Assembly (NCBI GenBank): GCA_037783415.1
Contig: JAZGTN010000038.1
Span: 1,178,001-1,242,000, forward strand
Length of the DNA stretch: 64,000 nucleotides
Origin: Leptasterias polaris
Taxonomy: Eukaryota > Echinodermata > Asteroidea > Forcipulatida > Asteriidae
Reading direction: 5' to 3'
Positions 12,001 to 24,000 of the stretch are shown here, one piece after another. Numbering within the stretch: the stretch's first letter is position 1; each line of letters opens with the position of its first letter. The translations under genes and the position numbers were made by a program. The notes under the pieces are model-generated. The model made no database searches and was not told where the DNA came from. It worked only from the letters and a program-made list of their open reading frames with translations.

Positions 12001-15000
12001 AAAAGGACTGGCCATATCTGCGAACGCCAACACAGGTGCAGTACAAAGCCGCTCTTTCAAGGTTTGAAATGCTGTTTCACAATCTGGTGTCCAACGTGGT
12101 CCAAATGGAGCCCTTGGGTTGACAGAATTTTCCTTAGTCACAGAGTCCTTCTTCTGAACACCCCCCGTCAGCTGAAAAAGAGGTTTAGCCACAACAGAAA
12201 ACCCTTCAATGAATCTACGATAATAACTCGCAAACCCTAAAAAGGATCGCAGTTGACGGACATTCTCTGGACGAGCCCAAGTTTTCAACGCCTCTACCTT
12301 CGCAGGGTCAGTCTGAACTCCCTCTCCAGAGACAATATGACCGAGGTATCGCACAGAGGTACAACAAAACTGGCATTTGTTTGGCGAAACCTTCAAGCCA
12401 AACTCTGCAAGACGGTCGAACACCTTAGCAAGTCGCTCTTCCATTTGCTCCAACGTTGAAGAAAATACAATAATGTCGTCCATGTACACCAAAACTTCCG
12501 ACATGTTCAAACCAGCCATACACCTCTCCATCAACCTTTGGAAAGTTGCAGGAGCCCCTTTTACACCTTGCGGCATCCTCTCAAACTGGTAAAACCCGAC
12601 GGGGCACGTAAAGGCTGTCTTCTCTTTGTCGTCAGGGTTCATTGGTATTTGATAATATCCGGACTTGAGATCAATGACGGAGAACCAGTTACATCCATGT
12701 AGGCAGTCTAACGCTTCATGAACAAGTGGAACTGCATATTGGTCTGGAATAGTTCGTGCATTCAAGGTCCTATAGTCGATACACAGGCGTATTTGGCCAT
12801 TCTTCTTACGGACAATAACAATGGGTGAGGCATATCTACTTCTCGACTCTGTGATCACTCCTATGTCAACTAAACTCTGGATGTGTTCTCGAAGATCCTG
12901 CAAATCCCTTGGAGCAACCCGTCGAGATCTTTCACGAAACGGCTCATCATTGTTCAGTCGAATTTCATGATACGCCTCAGTAGTCACACCAATGTCCCAC
13001 TCATGTGTAGAGAAAACTTCAGATCTCTGGAATGCAATCTTTAGTAGTCGGTCTTTCTCCTTGGCATCTATCGGTCCCCAATCAAAGGGTAGTTTCCGGA
13101 ATTCCTCCTCTGTGATTGAACAATTTTGGCTCTGTGAAGTCTGGTTCGCTGTCCTCACTGTTGACGACGTCACCTTACATTGTGCCACTCCAGATGAAGA
13201 TGGATTCGGAACATCACTGGTTTCGCTGCTTGTGTCACTTACCCATGATGTCAGGTAAGCCCCCGCTACAATACATCTTCGAGACAAAATAACAGGCCTG
13301 TTGTTCTGGTTTTGATTTGTGAGGCAGACCTTTACTTTACTAAACCCTCTTTTGATGGTACAAAGCGAGCAAGAAACCTCTATCCCTCCAGGTAGCTTAT
13401 TTGGGACAAATGAATCCAGTAATCCGTTAACAGACTTCCCACATTTATTTCTGATCACTCCAACCACTTGTTTGGTTGATCCCGCTGGAATTTCCACTCT
13501 ACCTCTGGCTTTGAGTTTGACATACCCAAGTAAACCATCGGGGCCTGCTTTTGTCGAACATCTAATATCTTCGTAGATTTTATCACAAACTGCATCAATC
13601 GTCACTTCACTTGAGTCACGCTGCACTTCTGAGTAGCAGTCCTTGAATACTCCAGCATTTGTACCAACTATCAACTGGTAATCAACAGCACTTTTGCTAT
13701 CAGGGACCACCAGAGCAAGGGTTCGAAACATCTTTCGTGTACCACAGAATTTCTCGTTGAAACCAAGGTTGATTTCAGTCCATCCTAAGTATGGCATAAG
13801 ATCATCACCACCATGCCACAACACTAAATCTTTAAGTGGGTACAGTGATCTATCGAGGGTGTCAAAAAACTTCTTGTAAATAAGTGTCACTTGGGAACCA
13901 CTATCTACAAGTGCACTCGCATCTACCCCATCCACCTTGCATGTCCTGATGGTCAGTCCCCCAATCAACCCCTCTGGAATGTCGGTGTCGGCTTGACATC
14001 GAAAGCTTGGTTGAGTACTGCATGGCCTTAGTTCTGTTGGGGCATCACATCGGCCTCTTTGGAATGCCCTTTCCCGTTTCCCTGAAGATAGAATTGGATA
14101 AACCTTTCGCTGACTTTATCTGGGTCAGACGGATTGGCACATTTGGGACGGTAGTGGCCTTCCAAACCGCACTTGAAACAAAAGTTTGGACGCTGATTTG
14201 CTCTGCCTTTATCACATCTCTGGTCAAACTTACAACTTTTGGCCTGTGGTTTGGGTTGTTGTTGTGGGATGGAGACTGGACATGGGTTGGAAACAGCCTC
14301 GGGCTCTCTATGGCTGATCTTTTCTGCTTGTTCGGCCTCTTCCCTCCTCACCATCTGAAGAAGAGATAGATACTTAGGTGGCGTTTTCACTTTATCCTTC
14401 AGTCTGAGGTTGATAAGCATCATGTCGTTGTATAGTGTTCCCCGAATGAACTGAGACAACAGCAGTGAGTTTGCTGAATCCAGTGGTGCACCCCCTTTTC
14501 GAATCAGCTTCCTAAGGAGACCTTGAAGGCGTGTCAGAAAGTCAGAGGGCTTTTCTTCTTTCTTCTGATGTAGCTGATGAAACTTGATTTCCAACTCCTC
14601 TGCTGATTGTGTGTCACCAAATGCAAGTTCTAAAGCTGTTAGGTAATCAGCTGCTGTGGCTTGTGGGTTGTCTCTCCTATAGTCTGTGATCAGATTTGCA
14701 GCTGGGGCACGCAGTGCTTCTCTTAGTCTTTTTCTCTTCTCTCCTTCATCGCTTTCCTCTTCTAATTGACCATGGACGATTTCCACCCACAGATCAAAGG
14801 TTTCTTCATCTCGTGCTGGCTGCTTAGATCCAGAAAAAGAAGGAAGTCTTCGGCTGTTTGATATTTTGCACATAGACAGCGCCTCTCTCAACCCCACTGC
14901 CACATCCTTGGATCCATTGGCTGCAGATTTCTTTTCCTCTCCATGATCTTCGGGTTGTTTCTCTGCTGAGGATGGCATGTCTTTGGAAGATGATGGCAGC

Positions 15001-18000
15001 AAACCTCTGGACATTAAGTCGGCTATGGTCACCTTTTCACGGGGGGATCCAAACTGATGAATCATGAACACAACTTGCTCATCATAAATGTTCAATCTGA
15101 TCCTCCCATCATGCGGAAGTGTGACATCCTTCACAGCTTGGTCGAACTCAATGAGAAGGAGAGTTTGATTGCCTTTGTCATGGCGTGAAACACTGGTGAG
15201 ATGGTTGACAGTCTGGTAAAGCGCCAGGGCTATGGTGTCTGTGGGAGCATGTATAGTGTCTGCACTTACGAGAAGAAAGCAATGAGTATGACGCAGATCT
15301 TCCTTTTTACACCACGATAGACCAAATTCACGAAGTTCTGGTGAACAGTCAGGCATGTTGTATTTTTACGATTGAATGAAAGCAAAACGAATTTTCAATA
15401 TAATCAATTTTTCACTCAAAAAGCGCTTGCATGCTGCGGCACATTTGAATTTGACAATGCACAAATTTCATGCAACACACAAATCAGTTGTTGGCTCTCA
15501 CAATAAATCACTAAAATTAAACTTGTTAAACACCAGCTATGAAGAACACTAAAATATTTAATAAAATTCAACTTGCACAAGCAGATGTTTTGTTGTTTCA
15601 GGGCTTCTACTTTTCGAGTAGGTCCTGGCAAGATCGCCAATTATGTAACACACACACAAACTGACTCTGTGCAAATGAATTTAAAACTTGAAAGAACCAC
15701 TTTTAATGACCTTCATAGCTCTTTCTTCAAGAAGATAACAAACTTTAACTTTTAGCTTAAATGCAAAATACAATAAAACATGAACAGCTGTATACTAAAT
15801 ATTGGCCAACACAAAATCTCAATACACCAGGATCCTGGATTTATCGTTCAGTCCACTGAGAGTTCAAATCCGCGATTATCAAGGATACAAGAACTGTTAA
15901 ATACTCCTCCACTTGACACCTTGCAGGTACATGTAGGTACGTGTAGGTCAATGACAATAGTTCAGAGTTCACCTTGAAAATTGGCGCAGCTATATGTACG
16001 TGTAGATCAACAGTTCAGGATTCAACTTGAAACTTGCTGCAGCTAGGTAGTAGGTCCTATGCCGTGTGCGGATTCCCTCACCAACAGTCCAGACAGCGAG
16101 TCCAGAGTTCACTTTGAACGCTTGCTGCAGCTAGCATGTGTAGGTCCTACCAACATGCAGTGCATCTTCATTCATCACCAACAGTTCAGAGTTCATTAAC
16201 TTGAAAAGCTGAGATCATTCAGAGAAAATCTAAAATCGTAGATCTGAGATCCAACAACTGCCATCAATAATCTTTAATGATGCTGGAAGAAATCCTGTCA
16301 ACAGGAAGTTACTATTTCTTCCCCAAAACTATTTAGTTTCTGAACAAAACGATGATTAAAACTTTTACATGACAACAAACATGTCTGCCACCAAAACACT
16401 GTCACATGGCCTGGACACATCCTGCCGTTTGAGGGCGCTATCTCCTTTTATGCTCTGTGCTACATTAATATATTTGAAATGTCAACCATAGGTTTTCCCG
16501 GCCGACTTCAATAAAAATCCCTTAATTTTAACTCCCGGTTCATTCAGTTTTGTTCGATAATGAATGCCCGTTGAATTAGCATTCAACAGTCAAAAGGAGT
16601 AATTCAATACACCAGTTTTGCATCCACTGGTCAAAGAAGTAATTCAATTTCATTACGCCGCAAGACTCGTTTAATTTCTTAAAAGCCAGCTGCAAGGAAG
16701 AGCAGGCCCAATTCACGGCTCTGCTTACCGTAAGCAAAGAATCGGCGCTTTACGAAAGCAGGGAACTCTGCGCTTACGTCAAGCGTATTAATTTAACGGG
16801 TTAGCAGTGGGGGGTTTTCTTGTGTGCGTGCGTACTCCATGTTACAAGGCATTCTTCGCTTACACAGCTAGCGCAGAAATTTGGCGCTACCAATTACCAA
16901 ACCTTCATTGAAAAATACCTCACTGAGTGATGGATTTGAGCGCTATTAAAAGAAGCCACTTTTATATTATAAGGGTGATTACATTTTTGTTTTGTCTATA
17001 ATTTCTATAGACATATATAATTGCAATCTTCTGGACAGTCAACATTTATTTTTTATTTTATTTTTTTATAGTATCCAACAAATAAGCCAAATCTTCATTG
17101 AAATCACCCGATACTCCACATTTCTGTTAGTAGTTAACCACAAAAAGGGTCAACGAGTGTCAGCTCTTACCAACACAGATTACTACCTCGTCTCCCAGGT
17201 TACTACCTCTGTTGGTAGGTAATAGACCTTTCTTTTGTTGATAAACAAAGTGCGCCGGATGGCATGGCCGGCTGAATTCAACATTTTCTGTAAAGATTCA
17301 TGAACGGAAATACCTTCCATGATGGTTTGATTTGTTTCCAACAAATTCAACACTATTTTTGAATATTTGTGTAACACTGCTTCAAACTGTGGCAATCTGT
17401 TTTTGATTTGCAGTTATGGCTTTCTGTACTTTTCCAACCTGGGTTGGCAAAAACTCGGGCTGTGACGTTGCAAAAGAAAGGTCTATTACAGGAATGTAAT
17501 CTGTATATGGGGCCTCCACATTTCTGTTAGTAGTTAACCACAAAAAAGGGTCAACGAGTGTCAGCTCTTACCAACACAGATTACTACCTCGTCTCCCAGA
17601 AATGTGGAGTATCGGGTGTTGAAATATACCCCAGTGAATTTGAGCGCTATAAGCGGCCACTATTATATCATAAGGGTCATTGCATTTGTGGTTTGTCTAT
17701 CATTTCTAAAGAAAGACAATATTTCAGTCTCCAACAGAATACAACTTATCTATTTATAGAGTATAATTCCTTAAAATATTCTTAATCTACAATGTTATAT
17801 GAAGTTGTTATAATGAAGTTGCTACTTAGATTTCAAGTAGACGTAAAAAGGATTTTTTCTCCTTATGGGGAGCGGTCCCTTTGGAGTTCAACATAGTACA
17901 GCCTGTTCAGCAGCTCTCAACAGTAAATTAGACTCTAATGGAAACTGGTTATAAGGTCAAGGTAAACCATATTAGGCCTATCTGTTCGTAAATCCCAAAA

Positions 18001-21000
18001 GCCATTCTTCAAAATATGTTATATAATTATTCAAATTGATCATGCATGTCATAAAAAAATGTCATTACTCAATACAATTGGCATTTCTAATGAAGAGAAG
18101 CTGCATAGCAACCTGCGTACGGATTAATGCCATTGTGGAATAGTAAACCACATGCAGCTTTGTGAATATAAGTGTATGCTTAATAGGTGACATAGTACAC
18201 AAAGTTTTATATATCATGAAGTTGTGATTCTGTATAATATTTACTATTTCAATAATATAGCTGCGTCCCCTCAACGCAATCTAATATCTTGACTATATCA
18301 AAAGACACTGGGTAGATTTTTCTGAGTGAATCCCCACCTCCTAATGGTGAAAGTGTCATCTCGCTAACATGAGGCTTCAAAGATGGACGGGATCATTGGA
18401 TTTGATTTACATGATTATCCTCGAGTTACTTGCTTCCTTTCTGTTTTTGTAGTGCAGGTGGCTCTCTGATTGTAGCTTACCAAAATGGATTACCGAAAAC
18501 CACTGTATAATGGCGAAGTCTCTAAGAATCTCAATACTTTTCCATCTGTATGGGATAGTGGATGACTAGTCTGACGGGTCTGCGGTCCCTAAATAAAGCC
18601 TGATCCTAAATGTAGTCCCAACCTTAATGTAGACACGAACTTGTACCTAAATGTAGCCCTGAGGTACTTGTAGCTCAAAAAGGTTAGCAATTGACAAATT
18701 TCTGAAACGCCGACTCTGATGTGTAGTCTTTAAATTGTTTTGAAGGTGGAGTGGAAATTTTTTCTGGGGGAAAAACAGGCTGTAAAAGCTTTCAATCTTT
18801 ATTTAGTTGTTCTTAGTCACAAATAATGACCACATTATTAGTTGTTTATCATAGAAAGTATGATGGATGTTCAGTCTAAAATTACTCAATACTCAATTAC
18901 TCAGTTACTCAATACAACCACCGCCATTACTACCACGGACACTTTTTACTAGGCTGTTTACCTCTGTGAGTTGGGCTTCCCGTTGTTAAACATCAATTAA
19001 AGCACATGTGTCACATTGGTAATAGTGAACAAACCAGTATCCACACTAGCCTTGCTCAAGGCGGTCGAAGTTTTCACTCCGAAAAAGACGCCGTAAAAAC
19101 CAACCCGTAGCTGTGCGTAAAATGACTGTGTACACAGCGCACGACGCCCGTACTACTATACTGTGCGCAGGTCATCCGCAGTCGTATTACTGTGCGCATG
19201 CGGAGGCCGTTAGAACAGCTCACACCACGCATGCACTGCGCTACACATGCATGTGCACACATCCAGGGCCTGCACATAGCTCGCGTGGGTAGCACAATGG
19301 CGCGATAGCGCAAAGGGAAAACCATAATCAAAAAACAAAGTAATAAATGAAAATAAAGCTCCAACGCCTTGGTCCAACATATACATGAAATAAAAACCTG
19401 TGAAAGTTGAAGCTCAATCATGGAATCACGAGATAAAAAGTGGGGAAAAACCTTAAATGATTCACTGTTTTCAACTGCCATCAAAACTAATGGTTTTATC
19501 ATTTCTCTAAAACTACAGCATTTCAAGCAAACGTTTTTGAAAGGGATTCTCCCACCACGACCATCTTTATACAGTGTTAGTTATGCGTGAGTCTGTGAAC
19601 CCTTTTCTATTTTTACTCTTACCAATGTTACAAACACCCTTTAACGGCAGTGTACTCGCTCCGCTCCCTGCATTATTCATCTGTGAAATTATTATAATCT
19701 CTAAAATTATTACCTAATGACCACGATTTACGAACTAGGCTTTAAGTATTTTCCTTCAAGGCTGATATTTTAATCATAACGGAACATTGCGATCATTTGC
19801 GTTGTGTTTGTTTTCATGTGCCAAAATACGCATAAAACTAACTTTTAAAACACAGAATTTCCGAGAAAATCCATAATATCTCGAGATCGCGACAAGCAAA
19901 TTTCATGGATCGTTCACTTTTAATAAGAAAAAATACACTCATTCAATTCATATCATTATTTTACTGTTTGTTAATAGGGAACAAATTGCCATTTTGATTT
20001 AAACACATTGACTTTCTTTCACGCGCCTATGGCAGAAGGTGAAAAAACAGAGAAAATGGCAGTGCTCTCGCAGCATAACTTCCCATAACTCGCACATTGC
20101 GCAACGCATTCACCTGGATCGCGCTGCTTCTTCAAGCTGAATAATTTCTTTATCGATTCATATAACATGAAAGATGATTGGTTAATTGAAACCAGTTGCC
20201 ATTGTACAGGACATAAAATCACATCTAATGAAAATGACTGTTTCATAGCATGTGTTATACGTTAGAGGTCAGATCAGAATACTCGGTGTGTGTGCGTGCA
20301 CATATGTATGCACGCACACAGCGCATCATTATTTGAGCGCTTCTCATGCACTATGTTCCGTTATGACTCACTCACTGGTACCGTTTGTATTTTTTGTCTT
20401 AGTAATCGTGTTTTCCTAGGTCTCATATTGTTGGAACCTTCTCGCTACAGTACCTTTCTTTCTGAAGTGAACGACTAATTCGGTGTTACCCTGCATATAC
20501 CAAAAACTGATTGAAATGCCAACCTCACTCAACCATTCATTTTAGAGGCAAAGCATCATTTCAAAAGGTGGTTGCGTTTTTGAGATAATAGGGAGGTTTC
20601 GCATACGAACGGATACGGTTAATGCGACGGATACGTCATCATTATGACGTCATACGCTACTCGCTATCCGCTATACGTGCAGACGACACTGATATCCCGC
20701 TTGCTACACGTAAGTAAAAAACACGTAGGAAGACTCGAACTTCTAGTAATTCTCCTGTATTTGTTTCCAAATATGTATGAATAGTATCAAAATAAATGAA
20801 TCACTGAACATGTACGTGTCATTTTGTTGATTTCTAAAGACTTTGAAATACAAAAAATGCACTGTTTCTTCGTCATTTTCCTCTAAAGCTATGAACATAA
20901 TAAGCTCGTCTGTGGAGGATGCCATGTTGAACAGCGCCACCAAGTGCTGTGCTGGAACAGCGAACAGTGCCACCAAAACGCTGGGATTGCAAAACAACAG

Positions 21001-24000
21001 AAAGGCTGCTAACGGTTACGGATAGCTAAACGTATGCGTATGCGTATCCGTTCGCGTGCGAAACCTCCCTAATGCAGAAAGTCCGGAACGATTAAGTTCA
21101 TGCAGGAAGAATAACCAAAACAGGAAAACACGATCTGAGAAACGTATCTGGCGTTTCTCAGATTCAAATTTTGGGGTAAAAAAACTGATATCTTTTTACA
21201 TAATCACACTATTTTGATATGAAATGTTTCTCAAAACGCTATATACTCTCGAAAGCTGCTGTACTTCTAACCAAGTAAGTTTGTATTGCCATTCATTTTA
21301 AGAGTGATTACCAAACGTAGAACGCAAATAGCAGTCACTACATATTAATAATACAGACTACAATGGTTTCAAAGAGATGAATAATGCAGGTGGGTGGCCA
21401 GTACACTGCGTACATGATGCTCATGTTTGTGACTAAATAAAGAATGTTGACTTTATGACAGCCCTTTTTCCAAGAATAAAAACTCTATTCTACCTTTAAA
21501 AACAATTCAAAGGAAACTCAGTATCTTCATGTCAAAATATTTTCAACTAACCTTAAAGGCGCAGCTGTACAAAGTTTTTGGGCTACATATAGGACTGGAC
21601 ACATCTAGGTACATTTGGGTCGGAGTTACGTTTAGGCACAAGTTTTGAGCTACAATTAGGTCAGGGCAACATTGAGATACACCTTTTGGGCTACATTTAG
21701 CGTTCGGGCTACATTTAGGGGCCCCGCAGACGGGAGATGTTAACCATCAACCAAAGCCTCAAGGCAGGGCAAACTTTTGATATATCTATGAGAAACGACT
21801 CCCAATGCAGTTTTAGAGAAAATGGGAAATTTTAACCAAACAATATTTGATACTGAGAAAGCCTTTCACAGGTTTGTTATTTTATGCGAATGTTGGGATA
21901 CAACAAGTCATGATTATTGTCTTTGACTATCACCAAAAGACTGCCAAAAGTGAGCCAAAAGTATGTTATTTTTATAATTGCCTATTTTTATTTCCATGGT
22001 TTTTTTGTGCTAAGTGAAGAAGTGTAATAAAAATAAAAATATTTAAAAAAATAATTACATATAAAAACATATGAAAACATCCAACTTTTAAGGTCGTTGA
22101 GTACGTTTTGCACTTGTTACTTATGCTTTATTATTTTTTTTTAGAAAATAGAATTAGCTGTTGCAAACTGCTTACCGACTAAAACGATGGTATTGATGCA
22201 AAAGTTAGTCTTTCTCGACACAAAACAACAAAACAACACACACAAAAAGGTATACTGGTGTAACAAAAGCAGTCAAGTGGAAAGAGATGACAGATAAAAG
22301 CACACAGAAAAAGCAAGGGATGAACGAAGAGGAGGGTGACAAAAGGGGGTAGGGGAAGGGGCTGGTTTGACCACAAGAGGTGGGGAACACCTAAGACAAA
22401 TTCAATGATGGGAAGTGAGAGAAAAAAGAAATTAATTAGTGAATGAGGCAGACTATGAAGGGAGGATATCTGAGGTAAAAAGGAGAAGGCAAACACAAAA
22501 ACTGTTAAAATGTTTGCACTCTTTTCCATCATTTTTCTTCTCAACCTCTTTTCACCTCAAGTCAAACAATCGCTACGGAAAGCTCCCGCACATTTCTTTG
22601 TTAGTCATTGAAACAATCTAAAAGAGACTTTAATAAAGATGGGTCTCCTTTAACTTACTCTTCGCATGTCTCTTGAGTACTACTTTACTCGACATTTATT
22701 ATTATTTTATAGAAGCATGTTGTTCATCGTCTGGCGATGATATAAAATTTGTTAATGCCACATTTCGTCTGTAAACGATTGTATCCAAAATTAATCCACT
22801 AAGCCTTGCATAATTTAATGGTCGCATAATTTGAGGCAGGAACATGTTTATGGCACGGTGAAGCTTAATTTCACTGTGCAAAGGTATGTTGCCTGGGATT
22901 GGGCGATTGGGGCTATAAAAACGTTTGAAGACGTTCGTTATTAAATGAATATAGCTAGACAGATTTGTATTTTAAATTTAAGTAGAACATAATGATCAAA
23001 AATGCTCGATATGCCTCGAAAACGATTTCCACGTCACATACACATCACAAAGCGCCACATGATTAAGAAATACAGATAAAAAACACCGTTAAAACAAAAG
23101 ACAAGTAATTAAAAATACAACTATTTCGCTTTTGCCATGCAATTTGGAGGAAATCACAGAAGTACAACTCTCAGTTTTAGACACAATTAAACATAATCAA
23201 GAATGTATAAATGATAAAAAAATGATTTTTTTAAAAGGTGTTTTTTTAGGAGCTTTTAAAACTGTCAAGGGTATCGTCAGATAGGACTGACTTCAGCAGC
23301 CCATTCTACAAACGGGAGGCAAATAATTGTGAACTGTCGATCGCCATTTTAGTTTTGCCAAGTGGCTGCTGTAATGATAACATGGGATGTCGACTGCGAA
23401 GCGCGTGAAGTTGATTTCACACTTAGAAGCTCGCAAAGACATCCTGGAGCTGTTTCCATTAGAATCTCGTGAAAAAAAGACACACAATTTAAAATTCCAA
23501 ACGATTATTTATTAGATGCCAATGTAACCTTTTCAGCACTGATGCTCAATTGTTGTTGTTCTAGTAAGAAGGCGTTGATTTTGAATGGAATGTATTTTAA
23601 ATTCCTTAATTCCAGCAGGCCAAAATTCAAGTTTCGGACTCAGACGTACAGATAAGTGAATGACCGGTGAAATTGCAATCGACCTTTCCCATGAAATACG
23701 TATATTGCACTGACATAATATACTGGTTGACAAAAAAGAGAACATCACACCTTTTGTATTGGGCTGATGGTGGAGTGACGCAAACGCGTTCGTGCGCAAC
23801 TCTTTGGCGTTTGCCAGCTAATCAGGTCGATACGCATGCGTGAATATGTTCAGCATATTTCTTATGAAAGGCTAAAAATGTACTGTTTAAACGAACAACG
23901 TATCTATTAGTATTACTGTGCACGCAATTTGGGGAAATCAAAGAAGTAGAGCTCTCAGTTTTAGCCACAACGATGAAAAAAAAACCTTAATTGCTCACAT

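Larger units (their letters stand above)
8151..16468 (-). mobile_element. Full-length Ty3/Gypsy LTR retrotransposon
   Basis: LTRs at 8155-8975 and 15644-16464 (821 bp each, TGTA...CTACA on the plus strand) enclose gag and pol on the minus strand. Four bases, TTAA, are duplicated at 8151-8154 and 16465-16468. A polypurine tract and a possible primer-binding site sit inside the expected LTRs. Domain order is protease, reverse transcriptase, RNase H, integrase, as in Ty3/Gypsy. The two LTRs show no difference on reading, so the insertion is young. It sits in intron 1 of gene A in the same orientation, so its signals could affect that transcript. Confidence 0.96.

Noticed and set aside
19074..19526. 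150-residue minus-strand frame
   Set aside because: No domain, no paralogue in the window, no splice context; composition looks like random translation.
22179..22544. 121-residue hydrophobic minus-strand frame
   Set aside because: Comes from purine-rich low-complexity DNA; no recognisable family.
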